This document shows, piece by piece, positions 42,880 through 53,889 of a DNA stretch of 64,000 bases. The DNA is from Theocolax elegans (taxonomy: Eukaryota; Arthropoda; Insecta; Hymenoptera; Cerocephalidae): assembly GCA_026168455.1 (NCBI GenBank), contig CM047429.1:33773577-33837576 (forward strand), given 5' to 3'. The notes beneath the pieces were generated by a model. It did no database searches, was not told the DNA's origin, and saw nothing but the letters and a program-made list of their open reading frames with translations. The position numbers were made by a program, and so were the translations under genes. Each line of letters begins with the position of its first letter. Position 1 is the stretch's first letter.

Positions 42880-45450
42880 GCATTATGAAGAGCGCCAATA
42901 TCGATCATCAGATATGCCTTCACTTTTTCTTTAGGTCTGTCCTAAAGAAAACCCTTCTTTACCATTAGCAATTCTAGCTTTTCATCCAGTTCTAAAAGTA
43001 GCTCGTCCTGTTTCTTTCGTAAAAGGTTAAAGATGCTTCTGACGGCGTATTAAAAATATAAAGTTTTCTACGTATTCTGAAATACTGCATTTTAAATTCA
43101 CGAAAATGATGACAGTAGTGGCTATGCTCACCGTAATCCAAAAAAAAGTCCTCTGCGGTTCCTATATATCCACATTACTTGTTTTACTTGTCAATTTTAA
43201 ACTTGTAAAATAGATCAGCTTACTGTTATCTCTATTGCTCATTAATCATAAGTAGATGTAGATAAGTTGAAAGTAAAATCTAGCAGCGTTGCAGTCTACG
43301 AAAGAGCGCGTGTACTATGCTACTTCAATTCATATTATTTCGAAAAATAGTCAAAGTCATTTTATTAAGTTTGCCTTAAGTAGATTTGCACCTCTACATT
43401 TTGACACTTCTTTTAAAGTAATTGTAGTGTTTTCTAGTACCATTCAGGCTGCTTTGCTGTTCGAACAGAAAGTAACAGTTCTGGGTTTAACCCTCTGTAC
43501 AACATATTATCAGCTGCTTCCGTAATAGCTGTTACTTCTGCTTGTTATACCACGGCATGCGCGTAAAGTGAACATACTATTTCTAACATACTCCCCTCTC
43601 GTATGCCCCAGCCCCAACTCCTTCTTCATTCTTAGAACCATCAGTGAATCACACCATGCTGCCTTTTAGCAGGTCGTGGGATCCTTCCTCCCATTCCTTC
43701 TTATGCGGATATGTGACCTTGTACGGCTTAGAGAAGAAAATTCTCCCCGACATTTTGTCAGACCTTCTTTTCGCGAGTGCTAATTTCTACGTAATGTGGA
43801 GTGGGAGGGGGGAATCTAACAAGATCTCTAATACTACTATTGGTGCTGTGCGTATTTAGCTTGTAATGCGCCCCATAACCATTCTTTGTACTCTATTCAG
43901 AGTTATAATAAGCGCCTTTATTTCACATTTATTCCACCACAACAGGGCTCCTTAAGTGAGCCTCGGATTAATGATAGCTTCTTACAACCACCTTACTTTA
44001 TCTGGTCCTAGTTACCAAGGTCTGCCGAAAGCTCTTCTGCAGACTCAAACGTTGCTTATCGCGGCATCACATTTTGCCTTTACATGTCTCCCCTAATTGA
44101 GCCTAGAGTCAATTACTACTCCCAGAAACTTGACATCTTTGCTCAGTTCAATTGAGGTCCCCTGTAGTTGACGACCTACAATTGCTTTGGTGTTAGATCT
44201 ATTTATACACAACAAGATATTAACCTTTGTGACACGGCAGTTCTAACTGCATGTCACATACTTTATATTTATAGTGTATATTAATTATTCCAAAGCCCCG
44301 TAGCTTATAGGAATTAATTGTAAAACTCACTCGGAATCCAGATAATCTAGACCGTGAGAAAAGAGTTCGGACTTTTAGTTATTGACATGCGCGCACACAC
44401 AAACCCTATTACAGCAAATTTTCTACTTCCTTTGAAAACCTTGCAGCTCCTTAAAAATCCTTTTAGCACCTTAGTAGTCCTTCGAGCTCTTTGAAAGTCT
44501 AGCTTTGAAGATAATGACCAGCTATGTATAACGCCGAGCTGTACTAAGTCCGTATATTATTGTACTCGAGCTTCTACCAGTAAACCGCACTTAAAATAGA
44601 TATTAAAAACAAGGACAAATTCGACATTAATTTGAGTTTAATATAAGGAACAATTATCGCTTGTTTGGTTTTCAAGCTGTTCCTGTATACGTTATTAATG
44701 TCGAGCTTCCAGAATGGCATGTTGATTGTAAGGTGCGAGAAGGAGAGAGAGAGAAAGAGAGAAGTTGCGCTATACACACAGTATACGCGCGTCGGATCGG
44801 CCGGGTCAAGCGGACGAGATGGGACTGTTGTGTCAAGCGCATGCGCGCGGACTCCCTGCTCGGCTCAACACGACGAACTCGGTGATTCCGAGTCGGGCCG
44901 TCGAACGAGACGTTGAACATAGATTTTACTTAGTTATTACCGAGAGTGGTTATTGTTTATTAATTGTTTCCTTTCGAGCATCTGCAGGTGAGAATTCCTG
45001 CCTAAACTCCCTGTTTTCCAGCTTCCCGTGAAAGCTGTGATTTGTGCGTGTGTGTGCGGTAATCGCGTGTAGTAAAAGATATAAATTTTGCCGCGTGAAC
45101 GCGGCTGGCGACCGTGACTAGTTGTTCGTTTATTTTGTGTATTCTTATTATTTGATTAATATTAAATCTCTAGCTCGAATAAAAGTGTTGTTATTTTATT
45201 GTATGGGAGCCGTTCACCCTGATCCCCAGTGAACGTGTTTTACCTTACTGGGCTTTACTCCAAGTTTTACCTTTTCGCACCAATTTTCCACGAGTTTAAT
45301 TACAAATCGCGTAAGATGAAGACCTGCTTCATTTAGTTGACGAATCAGCCTATTTACAACAAGACACCACAGAGTCGGTGATAGCATCGTTCCTTGCGGA
45401 CAGCCTTTCTTTACTTTTCCTTTGATAGTTAATTAGACTTCAAAAGTACT
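42880..45450 (-). pseudogene. LINE ORF2 remnant: RT C-terminal half plus RNase H
   Basis: Read on the - strand across frames: KGCPQGTMLSPTLWCLVV (about 45410), VENWCEKVKLGVKPSKV (about 45300-45245), the interruption described separately, then NILLCINRSNTKAIVGR, IELSKDVKFLGVVIDSRLNW (about 44150), LNRVQRMVMGRIT (about 43890), and FTDGSKNEEGVGAGAYERG (about 43640-43580), the start of an RNase H domain with its first catalytic Asp. An RT of the CPQG type with RNase H points to I/LOA/R1-like LINEs. Many stops are present. The YADD box was not found, and the N-terminal parts are missing. Confidence 0.75.
44228..45241. mobile_element. 1-kb insertion (solo LTR candidate) inside the LINE
   Basis: The segment interrupts the RT frame exactly between two codons' worth of continuous sequence and is flanked by the 5-bp direct repeat ACCTT (44223-44227 and 45242-45246). 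It begins TGTGACACGG. Near the right end lie a TATA-like GATATAAATT and a polyadenylation signal AATAAAAG (about 45177). Size, 5-bp duplication, TG start and these signals fit a solo LTR. The right end (GTGTTTT) is not the usual CA, so the identity is uncertain. Confidence 0.6.
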
Positions 45451-46225
45451 GTTTAAAAAAAAACGTGAAGACCTAGTTTTTCTGCAAAATGTTTTTGGGA
45501 AGGGTGTTAGGATATTATGGTATATGCATGCGGCCACGATTTCGGTCTTGGTCATTGTTTAAATAATGAATGAATGCACGAAATACTGGTTTTATGCTTA
45601 TTACCATTAAACCGTAAAGAATAGCGAAAAATAATAGAAATAGACATTTATAGGTATTACCAATACCTACAAAATGAGCATAACAGGATTCAATTTGAAT
45701 AATTTATTTACTTGCAAAATGCAAAAAACCGCCATTTTCAGCGTTTTTTAACATATCGTATAATTATGTTATTTTTGCTTCTAAAAGATTGTGATGCGGA
45801 TTTTATTGAAGATCTTTGAGTACTTAATAAATAAAAATTTCTGCCTTAAATATTAATAACTTTTCATGTAATGCTATTAATTAATTATAAAGATCGTTTA
45901 CAAAAATTTAATTACCCAGCCTACAGGCATTGTAAAGACTTCTATTGAGACTCATTTTATTCGTAAAGTATTGCACTATAATGTACAATAAAGGAAATTT
46001 TGAATTTGAAACTGTAAAATGTTTAAAAATGACTTACAAAATTTAGTAGTTTTAATAACTAATTTTGAATGGGAAATTTTTTTAGTTGTATTTATCAATA
46101 AATTATCTGCTTGCTATGATTTTTTTTTTTACAAATTTTAAGCCGATATTCTTGTTCTACAACGCTTTGAGGTGATACAACCCTCTCATGCAAAAGGGAA
46201 TTAGAGTAATTGCGGAAAGCGGAGT
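45451..46225. other. AT-rich stretch, nothing recognised
   Basis: No supported frame or repeat. Confidence 0.35.
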
Positions 46226-46229
46226 CAGG

Positions 46230-47640
46230 TTTCTATAACTTACGGTAGCAGTTGTTGTGGTGTAATCACCTTATCAAGGTATGGATCGTTGCTCCGGCGG
46301 ACCTGTTGATTCATCCAATGCCACTGTGCTCTACATGATAGTAAAATTCTGGGTAACCTGGGCTGCTGCTAAGGTAGCTTGGATCACTTTAGGGTTTTAC
46401 TTAAATGTTGGCTGCTCATTACGGGGAATCTTTTGTGATCGGTGCATGTGTAGCCCTGCTTTTGGGTCTATTTATGATGGAGTGTTAAACAGCTGAAGTA
46501 TTTCCTCGGAGTCATCCCTGCGACGTTGTAATTGATGCAAAGCGTTGCTTGCAATACCACATACTTTCGGTAACTGATTTAACTCCCAGTAATTAAATCA
46601 GTCGTTCTTAGTGGAGTCGATTAACCGGTCGAATGATATGGAAACCAATCGACGAATGACAATCCACATCTGACTGACAATCTACATCTGCTCCACGAAA
46701 GTCGACTCGACCCACGACGAGAAGTCGACCGGTGAAGTATGAAGCATCCCTTTTATTTCGACTAGCACCTGATTGATGTCCCGCACAGACTGGGTACATC
46801 CAGTGTGCAGGTCATTTACAGATACCTCTATACAGTCAAAAGACACCGCAATTGGCTCTTCGGTGATTTCCGACAATGGTGTTTTCTCCCCTAGCAGGAT
46901 AAGCTAAGGAAGATGGAATGATGCCATCTCCTGCTTTCAGGTCTCTGGCATCCGTTGATTCGACGCTATGATGTGTGTTCCCCTCCATTTCAAACCATCT
47001 GTCACCTTCTTCTTCGTGTAGAGCCTCTTGTTGGGTACTTGTTAGGTTATTTGCTCCATTAAAGCAATCGAATCACACTTTGCATCGATCCAAGAGATTT
47101 ACCCATTTCCTCACACACAATCATGCATTCTTGATACAACCTCATAATATGACATACAGTCACGAGGCCCTACCTAAGGTAACTGCTCTCACGTAGGTCA
47201 ACACCTTTTAAATGACAACTCGAGATGGTACTTTGGATATTCAGAACCACATATTAAGTCGCGCAGAGACTCAAATTTCTTGTGACTGTTATCTACGGAT
47301 TGTTTACGAGCTTGTGGTCCAGTTTTTCCATTCCTCTGCAGAGAATTGTCATAGACTGTGGATAACACCTGAAGTTTAACATGGATGGTGAGATTTTTGT
47401 ACTTGACTGTACCGTCGCGTTTATAACTTAGTAAAAATAGTGCAAATGTGAGTCTCAGCTACGATGATCCAAATCTATAAACGTTGCGACCATCATTTTT
47501 TATCGTCCTACTAGTTCTTTCGACCGGGTTGGCTTGCGGCCAGTAAGTAGGAGTTCTGATATGTTTTATATCGTGCTCATCCATCATTTGTAATACCATA
47601 CCAATAAGAAATTCAGTCTCATTCTAATGGTAATGGTTTA
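46230..47640 (-). pseudogene. LTR-retrotransposon pol 3' remnant (integrase)
   Basis: On the - strand, the frame at about 47625-47470 reads TEFLIGMVLQMMDEHDIKHI and RTPTYWPQANPVERTSRTIK. This is the end of the integrase catalytic core of gypsy-class retrotransposons, including the last catalytic Glu region (NPVER). Downstream to about 46230 are short broken frames (e.g. VRDINQVLVEIKGMLHTSP) that I do not recognise; they may be the integrase tail or 3' region. The element is heavily decayed. Confidence 0.6.
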
Positions 47641-48780
47641 AGCTTTATTCACGTCGTAAATAAGTGGAAATATAATAATGTAGTAGCAACAATTCCTCGG
47701 TCGCTAACGCTCCCTCGGTCGAAATTATACTAAATATATAATTATTTTTTATATTTTTTTTAAATTTATAATTTTACAATTTAATTGAATAAAAATGTAA
47801 AATATAATATAATGTGTAATTAATTAACCTAGTATTCAGTTACAAACAATTTTTTTTAGTCAATAAAATAAAAATAACAGTGAATTATATTTGCAACATT
47901 GTATATACTTATTTAATCTTAGTCAATTACACAAGAGTTTATAGATACTGAACATATTTTTACATAATACTGAAACAATTAAAAAAAAATTAAAAATAAT
48001 CGACATGATAAAACTTACACTGGAGTAAGGAATTTTTATTTTTATTTTTAATACGTAGTAACACATATATCATTCCTTACAATATTTCCACACTATTCCT
48101 GTAAGAAGCTACATCAATCTAGTAACAAATGTGTTATTTTTCTACCAGAATAATATTTTGAACAAAAAAATTAGAATATAAAATTATTCTTTGACCATTT
48201 TACATATATTTCATGCTTTTTCATGATGTTTCACGGAAAGGAGATGAAGAATTTCAAATTTCATACAAAATTACTAAACTCAGCTAATGCATCGTATCTA
48301 TTCAATTATTCTTTCAAACAAATAATTATACATAATAATTGAATTTATAAAAATTTTTTTCAGATTAAAATTCTGGATAAAAGATTTATTTTCACATTTT
48401 ATTAATTTTGTTTTATTTTCAAAAATCTTTTATAAAAGAGAATTTTAGTAATTGCAACCAATAAATATAAATAATATTATACAATTACAATAATAAAAAA
48501 TTGAATATTAATTATAAAAGTTATTTTAATATTACATTTGGTATTACATTAAAAAAATGAAAGAAAAATAATATTTTAAATTTTTTAACCACCTTCCTCA
48601 CGCATTTTACATCTTAGAAATAGGACATGATGAAAAATGTTTGTAAAAAAAATCTATATAAGTGTAATAAAAAAAAAATAAAACGTATCGTCAAATAAAA
48701 TATGTATTACATTAAATTATATATATTATATTATATATGTTATCAAAATTTATTAGAGTAAAAGTACTGTTTTTGTCAAT
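47641..48780. other. Long AT-rich stretch without gene
   Basis: Very AT-rich throughout. The only landmark is a pair of CCTCGGTCG motifs at about 47696-47720. No supported gene. Confidence 0.4.
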
Positions 48781-48784
48781 GTTT

Positions 48785-49985
48785 GTATTACTGTGACCAC
48801 ATTTATTTACCCAAAACCCGTATAAAATATTTTTGGAATTTTTCTACTAAACCCCCCTCTTACCCCCTACCGCTCAATCATTACATGGGGGATAAATTAA
48901 GACTGGTTGTCATATTCAATGTTGACCCTTCCTCCCACCTTCCTTCATCTTTAAAATAGGGGATAAAAAAGAGTGGTTGTCATATTGTTATTCACCTGTA
49001 ACGAAACCCCTAAATTATTTTTGGAATTTTTCTAATTTTATTTCCCCCCTCCCCCTCTTGCCCCTCCTACATCTAGCAATAAATGGAGGATAAATGAAGA
49101 GTGATTATCATTTCGCTATTCACCGTAACCAAAAACGTCATCTTAGTTTTTTAAAATAAAAAAGAATGGTCGTCATATTCTAATTCACATATCGTCGGCT
49201 GAGTGGAAGAACGGTCTATCTGCTTGGAAAACGCCCTATCTCGCGAACCGCTTGAAAAACGCCCTATCTCGGAACTCGTTTGGAAAACGCTCTATCTTGC
49301 GATCCGCTTGGAAAACGCCCTATCTCAAATGAAATTTTTCGCTTTCAAATTTTGTAGTGGCACCACTGCGCAACTTAAAAATTCTAAGCTTAAAAATCTC
49401 ATCCGTTTTCTCAACTTTTTTTTTAACCTTTATTAACTTAAAACATTTTTTAAACTGCATACAGGTCGGCTGATATAATAAGTACTCGATACATCGCCGT
49501 TGATAGACAGATAAAGTCAGAGAAGTCTCTCATTCTCTGAGGATGCCCGATGCCGCCTAAACAATTTTTTTCCAAATTTTAAACACTTTAATAATTAATG
49601 TATTTTAATTAAAAAGACCGAATTTTTAAGTAGCGCAGTGGTGCCACTACAAAATTTGAAAGTGAAAAGTTTTATTTAAGATAGGGCGTTCTTCAACCGA
49701 GGCGCGAAATAGGGCGTTTGCCAAGCGGATCGCGAGATAGGGCGTTTTCTAAGCAAGTTCCGAGATAAGGCGTTTTCCTAGCGAATCTCGAGATAGGGCG
49801 TTTTCCAAGCTGGTTCCGAGATAGACTGTTCTTCCGCTCAGTCGACGTTATACCGATAACCCCTATAAAATATTAAAAAAATTTTCTAATTTTACCCCCC
49901 CCCCCCTCATGACTCATGATACATGTGAGATAAATGATGAGTGCTTGTCGTATTCAGCGTTAACCCTTCCACTTCACACATACGT
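48785..49985. repeat. Diverged tandem repeat with CCCCCTC and GGATAAAT marks
   Basis: Units of about 110-130 bp share CCCnTATAAAATAT, TTTTGGAATTTTTCTA, a pyrimidine run of C and T, GGGGATAAAT/GGAGGATAAAT and GTTGTCATATT. Copies lie near 48820, 48900, 49010, 49080 and 49855-49975. The array is split by the foldback MITE at 49193-49847. Confidence 0.6.
49193..49847. mobile_element. Foldback MITE with four subterminal repeats per arm
   Basis: Ends are CGTCGGCTGAGTGGAAGAAC and the inverse of CGTCGACTGAGCGGAAGAAC. Each arm then carries about four copies of a 28-30 bp unit with core GAAAACGCCCTATCTCG (left about 49226, 49254, 49283, 49311; right inverted from about 49678 to 49830). A shared inner block (AAATTTTGTAGTGGCACCAC) follows. 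Repeated subterminal units suggest clustered transposase binding sites. No frame. Confidence 0.8.
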
Positions 49986-50229
49986 TTAATTCTTGTAATT
50001 TTTGGGATACCGGACACCGGAGAACGGATGAATTTTGATACATATATAGATGTTAGTATTACTGTGACCACTTTATTTTAACATTATTTATGTATGTAGT
50101 AACAATTATTTATTATTAATTATTTATAATATGCCTTATAGGTATCTTCTTAATATAATAATTTAATTTGGTACAAAAATATAAAAAAATTGGAGTACTG
50201 ACAAAAGATCTTATACACTTTTTTAATAT

Positions 50230-50830
50230 TTTATCCCGTAATTAGTTGGGTTATCCCGGCTTACCTCAGAAATTCCCGATATATTCAGGAAATCCCGTAA
50301 TTGGTGGAATTATTCCGGAATATCTGAGAAATTCCCGAAATATCGAGGAAATCCTGAAATTAGTGGAGTTATCCCGAAATAACTCACAAATTCCCGAAAT
50401 ACCCAGGAAATCCCAAAATTAGTGAAGTTAACCCGGCATACCTCAGAAATTATCGAAATATCGAGGAAATCCCGTAATTAGTAGAGTTATCCCGGAATAC
50501 CTCAAAAATTCCCGAAATTTCGAGGAAATCCTCCCGAATCAACTCACAAATTCTCGAAATATCCAGGAAATACCAAAATTAGTGAAGTTATCCCGGCATA
50601 CCTCAGAAATTCCCGAAATATCGAGGAAATCCCGTAGTTAGTGAAGTTATCCCGACATATCCAGGAAATCACAAAATTAGTGAAGTTATCCCGGCATACC
50701 TCAAAAATTACTGGAATATTAAGTAAAGTTCGAAATTGGTGGAGTTATCCCGGAATACATGAAAATTCCCAAAATACCACAGAAAATCTTGAAACAACCA
50801 GAAAATCCCGAAATTAGGGAATTTATGGAA
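50230..50830. repeat. Satellite-like tandem array, unit about 60 bp
   Basis: About ten units with consensus parts ATCCCGTAATTAGTGGAGTT, ATCCCGGAATACCTCAGAAA and TTCCCGAAATATCGAGGAA. An alternating variant (CCAAAATTAGTGAAGTT with ACTCACAAATT) suggests a two-unit higher-order period. Divergence is about 10-20 percent by eye. Confidence 0.8.
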
Positions 50831-51698
50831 ATTTAGAACTTGTTGGATTTAAATTATCAACTATATTTAATAACATAAAATATATTCAAAATGTATAAAT
50901 AGGCTAATTCGTTAGACCGCTATTTCAGGCGTCTAGCGAGCAACTAACTTGAAAATCGTAGTCACCTCGAAAGGGGTAAGCTCACCGCGAGAATAGTAGA
51001 GGTCGAAAAACAACGAGAAAAAAGTATTTATCGCGTTCGGTCCACTTGAATCGTAAACATACTCATCGCAAATGAGTTTATACAAATTGCTAAAATAATA
51101 TATTATCGGCTGGAACATTAAGAAAATTGTTTCTAGCCGAAAAAAAACTACGCAAAACAAAAAGTTACTTATTTAAATCAATATTCATAGTCGAATTTGT
51201 TTCCTATATATTTTTACATAATAGATATTAATGATTCTGTCGAACAACTAGGACATGTCCAATTACTGGGTCTTTTACTTTGATAGTGGAAATTTGAAGC
51301 AGGATTTTTTAAATTACTGAAAATGTTTCTAAGCGAAAGTATTTCTACAAAGCCATCTCATAAACTTCAAAGCAATTTAGCAAGGCTATACCTTACAATT
51401 TCTAAGCGACATAGTTTACGATGCCAAAAAATGAATTTTATCACAAACATTTCGATAAATATCAAGATGGTGGTGTATGTTTAGTAATGTTATTTTTCTC
51501 ACTGAAATCAATAGCAAGCAATTGATGCCTTAAATAATTACAGAGGTCTGTTAATGTACATGATAAAGAGTAACTAATCATACTTTTTTATAAGTAATTT
51601 ATTTTGTAAATTAGTTTTTTTACTTGAATATTAAAGTTGTACAGAATTATATATCTGTTTGTACCTTAATTTTTTTTCAATTATAATAAACATTTTAA
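50831..51698. other. AT-rich stretch, nothing recognised
   Basis: A 75-codon frame on the - strand (51160-50933) ends YYSRGELTPFEVTTIFKL but resembles nothing I know and lacks support. Confidence 0.3.
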
Positions 51699-52022
51699 AT
51701 GACCTTCCGCTTGCTGGATGCACAATTGGGCACGCTGAATAACATCATGCGTCGTCCTATGGATTATAAGAAGTTCAACGTTATCAACGTGCTCATGCTC
51801 ATGAAATCTAAAAAATTTTGGTTAGATATCTTGACAGACCATTATACTGGGCCATTCATCTCTTGTCATAACGCTGGTCTAAATATAACGTCTCACATTT
51901 GAACAAAACGAGTAGGTTCACCGTTACGCCTGAAGATCAATTCTTCCTGCTGGTGCCGTATTGAATACCGGTCCAGCAGATAAACTGAATTCTCTTTTGG
52001 GAAGTGTAGATCTTTATAAAAT
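51699..52022 (+). pseudogene. Unrecognised coding remnant with two frameshifts
   Basis: Starting at an ATG, 67 codons read MTFRLLDAQLGTLNNIMRRP, then KKFWLDILTDHYTGPFIS and CHNAGLNITSH. A 1-base shift leads into LNKTSRFTVTPEDQFFLL, and a second shift into GAVLNTGPADKLNSLLGSVD, ending in a stop at about 52022. The residue composition is protein-like in all three pieces, unlike the AT-rich surroundings, so a single protein of about 107 codons can be inferred. I do not recognise the family; a TE, endogenous viral or gene fragment are all possible. Confidence 0.45.
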
Positions 52023-52039
52023 TTAAAATTTTGGTAGTT

Positions 52040-52485
52040 TCCACGTACACCTTTTTACAGGTTTTTACGTATCCCCTACACCTTTATTATTCTATTTCAT
52101 TCCATTTTCAATTTTTACCCCCTCTTTACCCCACCTTCTCGCATTCACCCGGGGTTATGCCCGTGGAGAGAGGGAAAACCTGTGGCCAAACCCGTTGGGA
52201 TAAATGCCATTTAGGAAAACCTCCTCCGAGAAGGACGGTGTATTCGAGAACAATTCTGTTTGGGTGGCAAGGTCACATTGCGTAGACTTTAACACCGAAA
52301 CCGAATGCCTCACACCTCCCGCTCACGTTGTGGAATGTGAAAAAACACCTAACCGATCATTTAAGCTAAGTCCGAGAACGGTCACCCATCCAAGTGCGAA
52401 CCGCGCTCGGTGCTGCTTAACTTTCATGACCGGCCGAGGTGCGTTTCCGCCACTCCGCCACCGTGTCGGTTGTGTAGATCTTTAT
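52040..52485 (-). mobile_element. SINE with 5S rRNA-like head (SINE3-type)
   Basis: On the - strand at about 52440-52375 the sequence AAGTTAAGCAGCACCGAGCG, then CGGTTCGCACTTGGATGGGT and GACCG, follows the internal promoter of 5S rRNA (box A AGCTAAGCAG, box C GGATGGGAGACC). The body (to about 52040) carries GGGCATAACCCCGGGTGAAT, shared in diverged form with 59.6-59.9 kb. A 5S-derived Pol III head plus repeated body is the layout of SINE3 elements. A-rich tail is not obvious. Confidence 0.65.
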
Positions 52486-53160
52486 ATTAACAAATATTAA
52501 TTATTTCACAACGCGTGTAACAAAACAATGCGTTTAACACTGAAAAAGCGCTGTTATTTAAATAATATAAAGCTGCTAAGAAAACAGCTATGACAGCGAT
52601 TAACAAACAGAGCATTTTAAATTTTGCTCAACGATTTCTGGAATGGACTAATGAGCAGGCAAGAGTCTAAAGTTGTAACAATTTTTGCATAATTTTGACG
52701 TATATGCATTACGTTATTGTCGCAATTAATTACTAACTCGTGTATAAAATTTAAATTTAGCGTGATCATGAACAAGATTTGAAGTGTTGTATTTTGTCCC
52801 GATAAAAATATTCAAAAATCAATTACAAAATATATTTTATACTGGGTAAAGGTAAGCTACATACTCTTAAGCGTATGAAGCTATACCTTATAACGAGCGC
52901 GAGTGACGATCGGAAAAGCTCGTAGATGATCGGGAAAGCCCGCGCGCAAGCCGCCTAAGGACTACTTATGGTCCGACGCGTAAGCTTGCTGAGAGTAGAT
53001 AGAAAGTTTATGGAAGTCATCGTATACACACACGTCGCCGGTAACGCCTTCCTTCCCAATTCGTGGCAAGAGTGAAAAATCGTAGAGATCGACAGAGAGG
53101 GGAAAACTAGCGAAGCCAAACGCATCGACGGGAAGAATAAAGATACGTGGTGCACCACTC
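52486..53160. other. Stretch without recognised gene
   Basis: The first 370 bases are AT-rich. 52860-53160 is GC-richer with no supported frame; it adjoins the Penelope-like 3' end and may be part of it. Confidence 0.3.
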
Positions 53161-53172
53161 GCGAGCCGCCGA

Positions 53173-53199
53173 AGCCGTAAAGACTCTCTCTTTACGGCT
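53173..53199. other. Perfect 11-bp hairpin
   Basis: AGCCGTAAAGA and its reverse complement TCTTTACGGCT enclose the loop CTCTC. It lies about 70 bases from the Penelope-like end. Confidence 0.6.
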
Positions 53200-53264
53200 A
53201 TATTTTTAAGCTAAGGACAGGCGGATCTCGCCCGCGCGCGACGGCGAGGAAACCAACGGGCGAT

Positions 53265-53760
53265 CATCGATGGAAGTCATTCATCCTCATCAGGCTATAT
53301 CTTATCAATCATTTATTCATAACATTCTACGCTTTTGTATTTATATGCATGTAGAATTACATACTATTTGGTCAATTATTGCACATATTTGGTATTAGGT
53401 ATAGTTTCCATAGTATCTCTCATGTATCGCTCTATAATCAAAAACAAAAGTAGTAGCAAATCAAATATTCTTATGTTAAATTCGCACAAAGATTGAGGTT
53501 ATGTTAATTACTATACCTTTTTTCTCTGATTGCTTCATATATAACATCATGTTTTTTAACTTAATAAATATATAAATAAATAAATAATTTAATCAGATCT
53601 AACAGTAATAAAGTAAAAAGCAGTCAATGATGAAAATCCTTAAAAAAAACAAAATTAGCTAGTCATATCACAGACAGTTTTGTAAAGCTATATAAATTAA
53701 ATTTTCAAGACACGTTATTATACGTCTGTATCATACGTCACCTTGACAGTACAGATAACA
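53265..53760 (-). mobile_element. Penelope-like 3' end, second copy
   Basis: On the - strand it parallels 17560-18095: AATTTAATTTATATAGCTTT, TGACTAGCTAATTTTGTTTT, a TTTATTTATT run, AACCTCAATCTTTGTGCGAA, AGAGATACTATGGAAA, and at the end GCCTGATGAGGATGAATGAC. The hammerhead core is broken in stem II and after it (CGATGATCG instead of CGAAAC). Confidence 0.6.
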
Positions 53761-53889
53761 GACATAAAAAAATTAAGTATTAATCTTCGTATATTATTTA
53801 CAACCAATAAATAAAATTTAAAAATTCTATCAAAAATTTAAAAAAAGTGAATAATTTTTGTCAATAATTATAAAAATTCAATAAAATCT

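Noticed and set aside
44661..45031. Overlapping short frames on both strands
   Set aside because: They lie within the LTR-like insert and are not protein-like.
45105..45117. TGGCGACCGTGAC as a primer site of a full LTR element
   Set aside because: It lies inside the insert, with LTR-like signals after it and no gag/pol downstream; probably chance or a composite.
46281..46496. 71-codon + strand frame with Trp/Cys-rich sequence
   Set aside because: Antisense to the decayed LTR-retrotransposon region; no known motif.
52031..52500. Two + strand frames over the SINE
   Set aside because: Reverse reading of a Pol III-type element; no protein signature.
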